Positions 23,033-32,530 of a stretch of 64,000 bases of DNA are shown one piece after another. Below the pieces are notes generated by a model. That model had not been told where the DNA came from. It searched no databases and saw nothing but the letters and a program-made list of their open reading frames with translations. The stretch lies in contig NZ_CP151273.1 of assembly GCF_038237375.1 (NCBI RefSeq), forward strand, positions 1 to 64,000, in the 5' to 3' direction. Both the position numbers and the translations under genes were made by a program. This DNA is from Alcaligenes sp. SDU_A2. GTDB lineage: Bacteria > Pseudomonadota > Gammaproteobacteria > Burkholderiales > Burkholderiaceae_B. Within the stretch, counting starts at the first letter, position 1, and every line of letters begins with the position of its first letter.

Positions 23033-23064
23033 GGCCGCCGCTACCCATGCGGCAGCCGGCGGCC
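23033..23064 (+). promoter_or_regulatory. Intercistronic hairpin between dctP and dctQ
   Basis: GGCCGCCG (23033-23040) pairs perfectly with CGGCGGCC (23057-23064) across a 16-base loop. There is no T-tract, so it is more likely a 3' stabilising stem or partial terminator than a full terminator. It would let the binding protein be made in excess of the permease, as is usual for TRAP operons. Confidence 0.55.
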
Positions 23065-23141
23065 TGCACACCAGGCCCCCCTCCTTCCTAGGGCGAATTG
23101 ATATTTATATTCCCCCCTGAACCCTGTACGGGGTAGACACC

Positions 23142-23762
23142 ATGGAAAACACCAAAAAATTCGCATTGCTGAACCGCATGCTGTCCGGTGCCACGACCCT
23201 ATCGCGCATCGCCATCTGGTTCGCAGGCAGCCTGACACTGCTCAGCGCGCTCTACATCACCGCCGATGTGCTGTTTCGCAAGTTCAGCGGCAGCTCGCTG
23301 GGCGGCTCGGACGAATTGTCCGGCTATGCCTTTGCCATCAGCATCTCCTGGGCGCTGTCCTTTGCGACCTTGCAGCGCGCCAATATCCGTATTGACGCCA
23401 TCTACCAGCACCTGCCTGTGCGCCTGGCCGCCCTGCTGGACTGGATCGCGCTGGTCGCCCTGTCCGCCTTTATCGTGTACCTGACCCGCTACGGCGCTGA
23501 TGTCGCCGGCCTGTCCTGGACCAATCAATCCACTGCCAACACCGCCCTGGGCACGCCGCTGTGGATTCCTCAGTTTCTATGGGTCGCGGGCCTGATCTGG
23601 CTATGCGTGGTTCTGGCGCTGATGCTGTTGCGCTCCAGCCTGGCCCTGATTACCGGCGACATCCACACCGTCCAGGCTGTCTGCGGCATCCGCAGCACCC
23701 AGGAAGAAGCCCTTGAAGAAGCCGAGGCCGGCCACCGCATGGTTCACGGAGACGCCAAATGA
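23142..23762 (+). CDS. dctQ: TRAP transporter small permease (DctQ)
   Basis: The 206-residue small membrane subunit has four predicted transmembrane segments (about 23-43, 58-78, 98-118 and 143-167) with the conserved Trp and Arg-rich loop between. It pairs with DctM in the inner membrane. Its stop codon overlaps the dctM start in an ATGA junction, so translation is coupled. The C-terminal 30 residues are acidic and cytoplasmic. Confidence 0.9.
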   Translation: MENTKKFALLNRMLSGATTLSRIAIWFAGSLTLLSALYITADVLFRKFSGSSLGGSDELSGYAFAISISWALSFATLQRANIRIDAIYQHLPVRLAALLDWIALVALSAFIVYLTRYGADVAGLSWTNQSTANTALGTPLWIPQFLWVAGLIWLCVVLALMLLRSSLALITGDIHTVQAVCGIRSTQEEALEEAEAGHRMVHGDAK

Positions 23763-25042
23763 TCGCCACCGCACTGACTCTTTTGCTCGTCCTGATCGGA
23801 CTGAGCGTGCCCGTAGGTGCCGCCCTGGGCGTCCTGGGCCTGATTCTGGACCCGCTTTATTCCATGCTGCCGCTGACCGGTGCGCTGGGCGAGCTGTCCT
23901 GGGGTACCAGCAATGAATTCCTGCTGGTCGCCATTCCCCTGTTCATCATGCTGGGCGAGATCCTGCTGCGCTCGGGCATGGCCGAACGCATGTACAACGC
24001 CATGAGCCTGTGGCTGTCCTGGCTGCCAGGCGGTCTGATGCACGCCAATATCGGTGCCAGTGCTCTGTTTGCCGCCACCTCCGGCTCCAGCGTGGCCACT
24101 GCCGCCACCGTCGGCACCGTGGCCTTGCCGCAGATCAAAAAGCAAGGCTACAACGAACCCCTGTTCCTGGGCAGCCTGGCTGCAGGCGGCACGCTGGGCA
24201 TCCTGATTCCGCCATCGATCAATCTGGTGATCTATGGCGTGCTGACCAACACATCGGTCCCCAAGCTGTATCTGGCCGGCATCATCCCCGGTCTGGCGAT
24301 GGCCTTGCTGTTCATGCTGTCGATCGCCGCCGCCTGCCTGGTCAAACCCCAGTGGGGCGGTGCCAAGATCAAAGCCTCCTGGAGCCAGCGTTTTGCCAGC
24401 CTGGTTCACCTGGTCCCGCCGCTGGGCATCTTCCTGCTGGTGGTCGGCTCCATCTACGCCGGCGTGGCCACCCCCACGGAAGCCGCCGCGCTGGGCGTGG
24501 TGGGCGCGCTGATCCTGGCGGCGTTTTCCGGGCGCATGAGCTGGACCATGATCAAAGAAGTGCTGGAAGGCACCATGAAGGCCACGGCCATGATCATGCT
24601 GATCGTGATCGGTTCGGCCTTCCTGAACTTCGTGATGTCCGCCACCGGCCTGACCAATGCGCTGACCAGTGCCATCACCGGCCTGGGCGTCTCGCCCATG
24701 ACCATGCTGCTGATTCTGGTGGTCTTTTACCTGGTGCTGGGCTGCTTCATGGAAACCCTGTCCATGATGATCACCACCATACCGATCGTGGCCCCCATCA
24801 TGATCGCCCTGGGTTTTGACCCCATCTGGCTGGGCATCGCCATCATCATCCTGGTGGAAGTGGCCCTGATCACCCCGCCGGTCGGCTTGAACCTGTTTGT
24901 GGTCCAGAGCCTGCGCAAGAGCGGCAGCATGAACGACGTCATGATCGGCAGCCTGCCGTTCGTGATCATGCTGCTGTCCATGGTAGGCCTGCTGGCCATC
25001 TTCCCGGATCTGGCCCTGTGGCTACCACGCCTGTTCGGCTGA
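23759..25042 (+). CDS. dctM: TRAP transporter large permease (DctM)
   Basis: A 427-residue inner-membrane protein with about 12 hydrophobic segments, the ion-coupled translocation subunit of the TRAP system. Conserved family stretches include ATSGSSVATAATVGTVALP near 100 and LIPPSINLVIYGVL near 155. Length matches DctM proteins. It overlaps dctQ by four bases and is followed 34 bp later by the DUF2848 gene, supporting one operon. Confidence 0.93.
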   Translation: MIATALTLLLVLIGLSVPVGAALGVLGLILDPLYSMLPLTGALGELSWGTSNEFLLVAIPLFIMLGEILLRSGMAERMYNAMSLWLSWLPGGLMHANIGASALFAATSGSSVATAATVGTVALPQIKKQGYNEPLFLGSLAAGGTLGILIPPSINLVIYGVLTNTSVPKLYLAGIIPGLAMALLFMLSIAAACLVKPQWGGAKIKASWSQRFASLVHLVPPLGIFLLVVGSIYAGVATPTEAAALGVVGALILAAFSGRMSWTMIKEVLEGTMKATAMIMLIVIGSAFLNFVMSATGLTNALTSAITGLGVSPMTMLLILVVFYLVLGCFMETLSMMITTIPIVAPIMIALGFDPIWLGIAIIILVEVALITPPVGLNLFVVQSLRKSGSMNDVMIGSLPFVIMLLSMVGLLAIFPDLALWLPRLFG

Positions 25043-25076
25043 TCCCGTCTTGACCCTTGATTAAACGAGTATCGCT

Positions 25077-25760
25077 ATGCGTCTGACCTTTGAGCTGGCC
25101 CAGGCCACCCACACCGAAATCGTCGAAGCCGACCTGCAACACTGCATCGTAGCCGGCTGGGCCGGCCGCGATATGGCTGCCATCGAGCACCATATCGAAG
25201 AGCTGGCCGAACTGGGCGTGCCGCGCCCCAGCGCCGTACCGCTGTACTACCGCATCGCCGCCAACCAGATGGTGCAGGACGAGACCATCCAGGTCGTCGG
25301 TTCCGGCTCCTCGGGCGAGTCCGAAGTATTTGTCTTCAACCACCAGGGCCGCCTGCTGGTCAGCCTGGCCTCGGACCATACCGACCGCGTATTGGAAGCG
25401 CACAGCGTAGCCTTGTCCAAGCAAATCTGCGCCAAGCCCGTCGCCCGCGAAGCCTGGCTGTTCAGCGATGTCGCCGAGTACTGGGACGAGCTGGTGCTGC
25501 GCGCCTATATCCAGGAAGACGGTAAAGAGGTGCTGTACCAGGACGGCACACTGGCCAGCCTGAAGAACCCGCTGGAGCTGATCGAGGGCTACTTCCAGTC
25601 CACGACCATGCCCGCCGGCTACGGCATGACCTGCGGCACCGTCGGAGCCATCGGCGGCATCCGTCCGGCCAGCAGCTTCACCATGGAGCTGTTCGACCCA
25701 CGCCGCCAGCGCAGCATCCGCCACACCTACGTGACGGACGTTCTGCCCGAAGTGGCCTAA
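25077..25760 (+). CDS. DUF2848 family protein
   Basis: A 227-residue soluble protein that I recognise as DUF2848, a family often found beside amidases and importers and lacking an established reaction. The segment VGSGSSGESEVFVF near 74-87 and the C-terminal FTMELFDPRRQRSIRHTY look conserved. It sits between dctM and the amidase on the same strand, with gaps of 34 and 38 bp. A hydrolase of the imported compound or its product is plausible, but this is inference from context. Confidence 0.8.
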   Translation: MRLTFELAQATHTEIVEADLQHCIVAGWAGRDMAAIEHHIEELAELGVPRPSAVPLYYRIAANQMVQDETIQVVGSGSSGESEVFVFNHQGRLLVSLASDHTDRVLEAHSVALSKQICAKPVAREAWLFSDVAEYWDELVLRAYIQEDGKEVLYQDGTLASLKNPLELIEGYFQSTTMPAGYGMTCGTVGAIGGIRPASSFTMELFDPRRQRSIRHTYVTDVLPEVA

Positions 25761-25798
25761 ACTGCCACTGAGTTCAGCCTTACTTTTTGAGAGTAGCC

Positions 25799-27154
25799 AT
25801 GCTAGCGACCATTACCGAACTGCAACGCGCCCTGGACCGGGGTGAAACCACCTCGGTCGCCCTGACCCGCCAAGCCCTGGACCGCATCCAGGACGAAAAC
25901 GGCGAAGGCGCAGCGACTTTTATCGAGGTCTTTGCCGAACAGGCTATGCAAGCCGCCCAGGCTTCGGACCTGCTGCGCGCGGCAGGACTGCGCCGGTCGC
26001 TGGTCGAAGGCCTGCCCATGTCGGTCAAGAATCTGTTCGACATTGCCGGCCACATCACCCTGGGCGGTTCGGCTGTCCTGCAAGATGCCGAACCGGCTGA
26101 ACACCACGCAGCCATTGTAGATCGCCTGCTCAAGGCCGGTGCCATTCTGGTCGGTTCGACCAATATGACCGAATTTGCCTTTTCCGGGCTGGGCATCAAC
26201 CCCCACCACGGCACGCCCCGCTCCGCCTGGGACCGCGACAGCGCGCGCATCCCCGGCGGCTCGTCGTCTGGCTCGGGCGTGGCAGTCGCGCAAGGCATGT
26301 CCGTTTTTTCCATCGGCACGGACACCGGCGGTTCTATCCGTATACCCTCGGCGTTCAACGGCCTGACCGGATTCAAGCCCACGGCCGAGCGCGTGCCCAG
26401 CGAAGGTGCCATGCCGCTGTCGCGCAGCCTGGATTCCAACGGCCCGCTGGCTGCGTCCGTGGAATGCTGCGCCATCGTGGATGCCATCCTGACCGATCAG
26501 CCCTACGTGCCGGTGGTGGCTCCGGCCTTGGAAACTTTGCGGCTGGCGGTGCCTGCCTCGTTCGTGTTCGATGGCATCGACGATACCGTACGTGCAGCCT
26601 TTGACCGTGCCATCGCTTTGCTGCGCGAACAAGGCGCGCAGATCGAAGAAATCGACATCCCTGAATTCGAGCAGTTGCCGCATATCAATCGTCAAGGCGG
26701 ATTTGTTTGCGCCGAAGCCTGGTCGGTACACCGTGACCTGATCCAGGCCAAAGGCGAACAGTACGACCCTCGCGTCGCCTCGCGCATCATGCGCGGCAAG
26801 AACATAGACTGCGCAGACTATATCGAACTGCTCGATACCCGCCAGGCCTGGATTGCTGCCGTAGAAAGCCGCCTGGAACGATTTGACGCCGTACTGATGC
26901 CCACCGTCCCAGTGATCGCACCCCGCATCCAGGATCTGATCGAATCCGACGACCTGTATTTCGCCACCAATGGCCTGATTCTGCGCAATCCGACCCTGAT
27001 CAACTTCCTGGACGGCTGCGCCTTGTCGCTGCCTTGCCATGCACCCGACGAAGCGCCTGTCGGCCTGATGGTGGCCGCGCCCGCCTACCATGACGAGCAC
27101 TTGCTCGGTGTAGGCGCAGCTATCGAAAGGGTATTGCCGCTGCGCGGCCGCTGA
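25799..27154 (+). CDS. Amidase (amidase-signature family)
   Basis: A 451-residue amidase-signature enzyme, which hydrolyses a carboxylic amide. The Ser-cisSer-Lys triad is complete: Lys77 in MSVKN, the cis-Ser155 in GGSSSGSG, and the nucleophile Ser179 in GTDTGGSIR. The spacing between the two serines, 24 residues, equals that in fatty-acid amide hydrolase. A GAGAG ribosome binding site supports ATG 25799 over the TTG four codons upstream. No signal peptide is visible, so it acts on substrate already imported, probably by the preceding TRAP transporter. It is not GatA: no gatB or gatC lies nearby. Confidence 0.9.
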   Translation: MLATITELQRALDRGETTSVALTRQALDRIQDENGEGAATFIEVFAEQAMQAAQASDLLRAAGLRRSLVEGLPMSVKNLFDIAGHITLGGSAVLQDAEPAEHHAAIVDRLLKAGAILVGSTNMTEFAFSGLGINPHHGTPRSAWDRDSARIPGGSSSGSGVAVAQGMSVFSIGTDTGGSIRIPSAFNGLTGFKPTAERVPSEGAMPLSRSLDSNGPLAASVECCAIVDAILTDQPYVPVVAPALETLRLAVPASFVFDGIDDTVRAAFDRAIALLREQGAQIEEIDIPEFEQLPHINRQGGFVCAEAWSVHRDLIQAKGEQYDPRVASRIMRGKNIDCADYIELLDTRQAWIAAVESRLERFDAVLMPTVPVIAPRIQDLIESDDLYFATNGLILRNPTLINFLDGCALSLPCHAPDEAPVGLMVAAPAYHDEHLLGVGAAIERVLPLRGR

Positions 27155-27175
27155 TCCCGTAAGATCGTTTCCAGC

Positions 27176-27200
27176 AGGACGGCCGCCCGGCCGTCCTTGT
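27176..27200 (+). terminator. Hairpin after the amidase gene
   Basis: AGGACGGCC (27176-27184) pairs perfectly with GGCCGTCCT (27189-27197) across GCCC. The following sequence, TGTGCTTT, is only weakly T-rich, so it may be a terminator or an attenuator before the EamA gene. Confidence 0.55.
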
Positions 27201-27221
27201 GCTTTCTGTCAGGAGTCCACC

Positions 27222-28160
27222 ATGAGCTCGCCCGCGACCGGATCACACACCCGGACGGCCCTGTCATCCAGCGCTTTCCCACTGGCCGGCGTACTGATTC
27301 TTGTGCTGTCTTCCTGGGCGCTGTCGGGCCTGGACGCCAGCGGCAAATGGATCATGGGCTTTGGCGTGCCCCTGCTGGTCATGTGCTGGTTTCGCTACGT
27401 CGTGCATCTGGGGCTGGTTCTGGCGCTGGTGCTGCCGGTCAAAGGCCGGCGCGTGCTGCGCAGCGCCCGGCCCAAAGCACAGATTCTGCGCGGCACCGTC
27501 ATGATGCTGGCGACCTTTTCGTTCTTTTCGGCCCTGCGCTACCTGCCGCAGGCCGAAGCCACGGCCATCAACTTCCTGGCCCCGTTGCTGGTGCTGTCGG
27601 TCGCCCCCTGGCTGCTGAAAGAGCCGCCGCGCATCAGCCGCTGGATTGCCGCCGGAGTGGGGTTTTTAGGGGTGCTGATCATCATCCGGCCTACCGGCGG
27701 TCTGCATCCTATGGGTATTCTGTTCGGCCTGATCACGGCCTGTATGTTCGCCACTCAGTTTATCGCCACGCGCCGCGTGGCCGTGGACGACGCCATGACC
27801 ACGCTGATCTGGAGCGGTGCCGTAGGCAGCATCTGCCTGACTATCGCCCTGCCCTTCATTCTGCCACCCACCCTGCCGGCTCTCAAGGCGCTCAGCCCCT
27901 TCCAATGGCTGATTCTGGCATCCACGGGCTTCTGGGGCTGCCTGGGCCACTTGCTACAAATACAGGCCTACCAGCGCGCGTCCGCTTCTTTGCTGGCACC
28001 CTTTGTGTACCTGCAGATCGTCGCCGCCGCCGCGCTGGGTTGGATGATATGGGGACAATTCCCCGATGTGTTCACCTGGATCGGCATTGGCGTGGTCTGC
28101 GCCAGCGGCATCGTGATCGGAGCGTTGGAATGGCGGCGCCAGGCCCGGCCCGGCACCTGA
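27222..28160 (+). CDS. EamA-family (DMT superfamily) transporter
   Basis: A 312-residue inner-membrane protein with two EamA repeats, giving about ten transmembrane segments; the repeats join near residue 150. Members export amino acids or other metabolites, but the substrate cannot be read from sequence. AGGAG sits eight bases before the ATG. It follows the amidase gene by 67 bp with a hairpin between, so it may be the last gene of the TRAP-amidase cluster, possibly for efflux of a product, or be separately expressed. It converges with fmt, the stop codons only 4 bp apart. Confidence 0.88.
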   Translation: MSSPATGSHTRTALSSSAFPLAGVLILVLSSWALSGLDASGKWIMGFGVPLLVMCWFRYVVHLGLVLALVLPVKGRRVLRSARPKAQILRGTVMMLATFSFFSALRYLPQAEATAINFLAPLLVLSVAPWLLKEPPRISRWIAAGVGFLGVLIIIRPTGGLHPMGILFGLITACMFATQFIATRRVAVDDAMTTLIWSGAVGSICLTIALPFILPPTLPALKALSPFQWLILASTGFWGCLGHLLQIQAYQRASASLLAPFVYLQIVAAAALGWMIWGQFPDVFTWIGIGVVCASGIVIGALEWRRQARPGT

Positions 28161-28164
28161 ACGC

Positions 28165-29112
28165 CTAATCGGCGCGGGCCTGCCAGCCCTGCACGAATGC
28201 GCTGACCGGCTGACGCTTGCCGCCGGCCTTCTGCACTTCCAGCAAACGCAGCACGCCCTGGCCGCAAGCCAGATCTATGCCTTGCGCACTGGCGGCCAAC
28301 ACAGTCCCCGGAACAGCCGTACCCGACGCCTCCAGGGCCTGGGCTCGCCATACTTTAATGGGCTGCTCCAGACCCGGCAGCGCCAGCGTCGAACCCGGAA
28401 CAGGATCGAACGCACGGATACGGCGCTCCAACGCCACGGCGGATAAGGACAGATCCAGAACCGACTCGGCCTTGGACAACTTGGCCGCGTAGGTAACACC
28501 CTGTTCGGGCTGCGGCGTGGCGATCAGGCTGGAATCGCGCAATTGCTGCAAAGACTCCAGCAACGCCTGGGCACCCAGGACAGCCAGTTCGTCGTGCAAG
28601 GTGGCCGCGCTGTGATCCGCCCGGATGGGCAGTTCGCGGCGTACCAACATATCGCCGGTATCCAGCCCTTCGTCCATTTGCATAATGGTAATGCCTGTGA
28701 CCGCATCGCCCGCTTCGATCGCGCGCTGAATAGGGGCTGCGCCGCGCCAGCGCGGTAACAGGCTGGCATGAATGTTGAAACAACCATGACGCGGCAACTG
28801 CAAGGTCCAGGAAGGCAGAATCAAGCCATACGCCGCCACGACCATCAGATCGGGCTGTACACCCAGCAAGGCCTGCCGGGCCTGGGCGGCCTGCTCAGGG
28901 TACTTGCCGTCCAGGCGCAGGCTAAGCGGCTGCAAGACCGGAATGCCGGCCTGCACCGCAGCCTGCTTGACAGGACTGGGAGTCAGTTTAAGGCCGCGTC
29001 CGGCAGGGCGGTCGGGCTGAGTCAGCACCAAGGGGACATCAAAACCGTGCGCCAGCAAAGCGTCCAGGGCGATACGGGCAAATTCGGGCGTGCCGGCAAA
29101 AACAATACGCAT
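28165..29112 (-). CDS. fmt: Methionyl-tRNA formyltransferase
   Basis: Formylates Met-tRNA initiator using 10-formyltetrahydrofolate. The 315-residue protein has the catalytic triad in the expected places: Asn113 and His115 in [16 protein letters not shown], and Asp151 in [11 protein letters not shown]-terminal OB-fold domain binds tRNA. It starts 4 bp after the end of def on the same strand, the usual def-fmt operon. Confidence 0.96.
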   Translation of the reverse strand: MRIVFAGTPEFARIALDALLAHGFDVPLVLTQPDRPAGRGLKLTPSPVKQAAVQAGIPVLQPLSLRLDGKYPEQAAQARQALLGVQPDLMVVAAYGLILPSWTLQLPRHGCFNIHASLLPRWRGAAPIQRAIEAGDAVTGITIMQMDEGLDTGDMLVRRELPIRADHSAATLHDELAVLGAQALLESLQQLRDSSLIATPQPEQGVTYAAKLSKAESVLDLSLSAVALERRIRAFDPVPGSTLALPGLEQPIKVWRAQALEASGTAVPGTVLAASAQGIDLACGQGVLRLLEVQKAGGKRQPVSAFVQGWQARAD

Positions 29113-29116
29113 ACGA

Positions 29117-29635
29117 TTAGCTGGTCGCTTTCAGGGCTTCGCGTTGCTGCTTGCGCAGACGGCTGCGTATGCGTTCGCGCTTGAGCACCGACAGGTATTC
29201 CACAAACACCTTGCCATCCAGGTGATCCAATTCGTGCTGCACGCATACGGCCAACAGGCCTTCGGCTTCCTGTTCGTACTGCTCGCCCTTCTCGTTCAGG
29301 GCTTTGAAGCGGATGCGTGCCGAACGCTCGACCTTGTCGTACACGCCGGGTACCGACAGACAACCCTCTTCGTAGACTTGGAGTTCTTCGCTTTTCCAGG
29401 TGATGACCGGATTGATCAGCACCAGTAGTTCGTTGCCCTCTTCGGATACGTCGATGACCACGATGCGCTCGTGTACATCCACTTGTGTGGCAGCCAGCCC
29501 GACGCCGGGTGCATCGTACATGGTTTCGGCCATGTCCTTGACCAGCGTGCGCACGCGCTCGTCCACTTCCTGCACGGGTTTGGCCACCGTGTGCAGGCGC
29601 GGGTCTGGGAATTTAAGGATAGGTAGCAAAGCCAT
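29117..29635 (-). CDS. def: Peptide deformylase
   Basis: Metalloenzyme that removes the formyl group from nascent peptides. The 172-residue protein has GVGLAATQ (44-51), EGCLSVPG (90-97, with metal ligand Cys92) and QHELDH (133-138, with His134, Glu135 and His138). ATG 29635 gives the family length; upstream open codons are not homologous. It heads the def-fmt operon and is divergent from dprA, with a short AT-rich region between that probably holds both promoters. Confidence 0.96.
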   Translation of the reverse strand: MALLPILKFPDPRLHTVAKPVQEVDERVRTLVKDMAETMYDAPGVGLAATQVDVHERIVVIDVSEEGNELLVLINPVITWKSEELQVYEEGCLSVPGVYDKVERSARIRFKALNEKGEQYEQEAEGLLAVCVQHELDHLDGKVFVEYLSVLKRERIRSRLRKQQREALKATS

Positions 29636-29775
29636 GATGCAAGTCCGAAGAAAACCTATAAGTCTATATAATAAAACACGATTCAGGACAGCATCTGCTT
29701 TCGGGACGTGCGCTGCGCGCCTTTTGATCCCGCTAGAGACAACTGTCCTGCCTGGAAGCGCCAACGCGCTGTTTC

Positions 29776-30936
29776 ATGCCACACTGCCGCATGCCACACC
29801 ATTTTACATCGGAAGAACTGCGCGGCTGGCTGCGCCTGTCTCTGGAACCCGGCCTGACGCCCGCCCCTGCCCGCCAACTGCTGGCCGCGCTCGGCTTGCC
29901 GCAACATATCTACCAAAGTTCCACCGCCACGCTGACCCGCCACCTGCCGGCCGACCTGGCCGCCCAAATGGCCGGCGAACCCTCGGACCCACTGCAAGCC
30001 GCCATCGCGCAGGCAACCGACTGGCTGGAACAAGCCGGCCATCATATCCTGACCTTGGCCGACCCCGCCTACCCAGCCGCACTGCTGGATTTGCACGACC
30101 CACCCCTGCTGCTCTATGCCAATGGCGACCTGGACTGCCTGGGCCGCCCCGCTCTGGCCATTGTGGGCGCGCGCAATGCCACCCAATCAGGCCAAGAGAC
30201 TGCCCGGGACTTTGCAGGCACTTTAGCGGCACAGGGATGGTGCATCGTCAGCGGCCTGGCTGCCGGAATCGACCAGGCAGCCCACCACGGTGCCCTGCGC
30301 GCCGGACAGCAAGGCGGCAGCACCATCGCCATCATGGGGACCGGCATGGACCTGGTCTACCCGGCCGCCCACCGCGCACTGGCCCACCAGATCGCCGGGC
30401 AAGGCTTGCTGCTTAGCGAACTGCCCCTGGGCACCCGCGCCCTGCCCCACCACTTCCCGCGCCGCAACCGGTTGGTCGCCGCCCTGTCCAAAGGCGTGCT
30501 GGTGGTCGAAGCGGCCCGCCAGAGCGGCTCACTCATTACCGCCCGACTGGCAGGCGAGCTGGGGCGCGAGGTCTTTGCCATCCCCGGCTCTATTCACTCC
30601 CCGCTGTCACGCGGCTGCCATGCCCTGATCCGACAAGGAGCCAAGCTGGTGGAAAGCGCACAGGACATTCTGGATGAACTGGGTGGCGCAGCCCCGTCGG
30701 GTTTGCCGCCCTGTGCCATATCGCCACCGCCTGCCCCGACAAACACTGACAACCCCTTACCCGAGGAACTGCGCCCGATTCTGGAGCGGATCGACTTTGC
30801 CCCCTTGTCTGCCGACCAACTGCTGCGCCGCACCGGCCTGCTGGCAACCGAGCTGCCCGCCGTATTGGCCGAGCTGGAACTGGCCGGATGCATCGAAGCC
30901 CTGCCCGATGGCCGTTTCCAACGCTTGAAACCTTAA
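29776..30936 (+). CDS. dprA: DNA-processing protein DprA (Smf)
   Basis: Loads RecA onto incoming single-stranded DNA during natural transformation; it is also conserved in non-competent bacteria. The 386-residue protein has an N-terminal SAM-like region, the Rossmann core with VGARNAT (130-136), SGLAAGID (159-166) and FPRRNRLVAALS (227-238), and a C-terminal winged helix at about 320-386. A second in-frame ATG at 29791 is equally possible as start; no Shine-Dalgarno decides. It is divergent from def. Confidence 0.93.
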   Translation: MPHCRMPHHFTSEELRGWLRLSLEPGLTPAPARQLLAALGLPQHIYQSSTATLTRHLPADLAAQMAGEPSDPLQAAIAQATDWLEQAGHHILTLADPAYPAALLDLHDPPLLLYANGDLDCLGRPALAIVGARNATQSGQETARDFAGTLAAQGWCIVSGLAAGIDQAAHHGALRAGQQGGSTIAIMGTGMDLVYPAAHRALAHQIAGQGLLLSELPLGTRALPHHFPRRNRLVAALSKGVLVVEAARQSGSLITARLAGELGREVFAIPGSIHSPLSRGCHALIRQGAKLVESAQDILDELGGAAPSGLPPCAISPPPAPTNTDNPLPEELRPILERIDFAPLSADQLLRRTGLLATELPAVLAELELAGCIEALPDGRFQRLKP

Positions 30937-31011
30937 TCACCAGCCCGACAGCGGTTATCATCCGTATATAGTTTGCGGCCACATGGCCGCCTTCCCTTTC
31001 CAGGACTCACC

Positions 31012-31932
31012 ATGTCATACCCATCGCGCGTCAAGATCGTCGAGGTCGGCCCCAGGGACGGCTTGCAGAACGAAAAAGAATTCATTCCCACCGCCGTCAA
31101 AGTCGAGCTGGTCGAACGCCTGGCCCACGCCGGCTTTGCCAATGTCGAAGCCGCTTCTTTTGTATCGCCCAAATGGGTGCCGCAAATGGCCGATGGCACG
31201 CAGGTCATGGAATCCATCGAACGCCGTCCCGGTACGATCTACTCGGTACTGACGCCAAATATGCGCGGCTTCGAGGGCGCGCTGGCCGCCAAGGCCGACG
31301 AAGTCGTCATTTTCGCAGCGGCCAGCGAAGCCTTTTCCCAGCGCAACATCAATTGCAGCGTCGACGAATCCATCGAACGCTTTGTGCCGGTCGCGCAGGC
31401 GGCCAAGCAGGCAGGGCTGCGTCTGCGCGGCTCCATCAGCTGTTCGCTGGGCTGCCCCTACGAAGGCGAAATCGCCCCCGCCAAGGTGCTCAATGTGGCC
31501 CAACGCCTGATCGCCCTGGGTTGCGACGAGATCGACGTGGCCGACACCATAGGGGTGGGCACGGCGCGGCGGGTCTATGACCTGATGCGCATCATCACCG
31601 AACAGGTAGATCCGGCCCGCGTGTCCGGGCATTTCCACGACACCTACGGTCAGGCCATTGCCAACATCGTAGCCTCGATGCAGGCGGGCATTCATATTTT
31701 CCACAGTTCGGTGTCCGGCCTGGGCGGCTGCCCCTACGCCAAGGGGGCAACCGGTAACGTCGCGACCGAAGATGTGCTGTACCTGATGCAGGGCATGGGA
31801 ATAGACACCGGCGTGGATCTGGACGCTGTGGTGGACATCGGTCAGTGGATCTCTGGCCATCTGGGCCGCAAATCGGCCAGCCACGCCGGCAATGCGCTGG
31901 CCGCTCGCAAGGGAGCGATTGCATGCTCATGA
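31012..31932 (+). CDS. mvaB: Hydroxymethylglutaryl-CoA lyase
   Basis: Cleaves HMG-CoA to acetoacetate and acetyl-CoA, the last step of leucine degradation. The 306-residue TIM barrel has the catalytic RDG (15-17), the metal ligands His207 and His209 in GHFHD, and the signature GLGGCPYAKGATGNVATED with Cys240; the spacing from His207 to Cys240 equals that of the human enzyme. AGGA before ATG 31012 supports the start. No other leucine-degradation gene is adjacent. The next gene starts inside its last codons. Confidence 0.94.
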   Translation: MSYPSRVKIVEVGPRDGLQNEKEFIPTAVKVELVERLAHAGFANVEAASFVSPKWVPQMADGTQVMESIERRPGTIYSVLTPNMRGFEGALAAKADEVVIFAAASEAFSQRNINCSVDESIERFVPVAQAAKQAGLRLRGSISCSLGCPYEGEIAPAKVLNVAQRLIALGCDEIDVADTIGVGTARRVYDLMRIITEQVDPARVSGHFHDTYGQAIANIVASMQAGIHIFHSSVSGLGGCPYAKGATGNVATEDVLYLMQGMGIDTGVDLDAVVDIGQWISGHLGRKSASHAGNALAARKGAIACS

Positions 31933-32396
31933 GCCAGCCCGCCTCCTCGGAGGAGATTGCTGCGCTGCTCAAGGACATATCACCTCTGCCTGTTCAGGGC
32001 CGCTCCTGGCCGCGCTGGGTAGCCGCTACCGCCTGGCTGGTGCTAGTCCTGATCGGCATACGCATGGCTCTGGTGGCAAGCTCCCCGCAAGGTGCCGCCA
32101 TCAGCCCGCTGCTGGCCGGCAGTCTGGTGCTGCTGTTCACGGGCCTGATCGTGATCGCCTGGTATATGTGGCACGGTGTCACCACCATAGACCAGGACGG
32201 CATACGCCAAAGCTGGATCATGAAGCGGCAGGTACAGTGGCAGGACATCCACTTTGCCAAATTCGTGCCGCTGTTCAACTCCAAGCGCCTGATCTGCTTT
32301 ACCCGGCGCGGCCGCCCCATCGTCTTTCAAGGAGCCACGCCCGAACTGCAAGTGGCCTTCGCCAAAATCTCGCTGGTGCTGCGGCGCAAAACCTAA
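31923..32396 (+). CDS. Small membrane protein with two transmembrane segments
   Basis: A 157-residue protein that I do not assign to a named family. Residues about 31-50 and 62-82 are strongly hydrophobic; the C-terminal half is soluble and rich in beta-type segments (TTIDQDGIRQSWIMKRQVQW), resembling bacterial PH-like membrane proteins. AAGGGAG eight bases before ATG 31923 supports the start, which overlaps the end of mvaB by ten bases, so the pair is translationally linked. ATG 31929 is an alternative. Confidence 0.7.
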   Translation: MLMSQPASSEEIAALLKDISPLPVQGRSWPRWVAATAWLVLVLIGIRMALVASSPQGAAISPLLAGSLVLLFTGLIVIAWYMWHGVTTIDQDGIRQSWIMKRQVQWQDIHFAKFVPLFNSKRLICFTRRGRPIVFQGATPELQVAFAKISLVLRRKT

Positions 32397-32472
32397 ACAA
32401 CGACCGCAGAACAGGCGCACGGCAGGTTCGTGCATCGCCTTGAAGAAAACCATCTTGCAACCGCCAGACAAC

Positions 32473-32501
32473 AAAAACGGCTCCCCACAGGGAGCCGTTT
32501 C
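32473..32501 (+). terminator. Terminator between convergent genes
   Basis: AACGGCTCC (32476-32484) pairs perfectly with GGAGCCGTT (32491-32499), with A residues before and T residues after. It lies between the plus-strand membrane protein gene and the minus-strand aapJ-like gene and can serve both. Confidence 0.75.
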
Positions 32502-32530
32502 GACACCATCATCAATCTGGCGGCATCAAA

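Noticed and set aside
21933-23069. 378-codon frame antisense to dctP, and similar long antisense frames elsewhere
   Set aside because: GC-rich third positions leave the opposite frame open; the sense frames have clear family motifs and ribosome binding sites.
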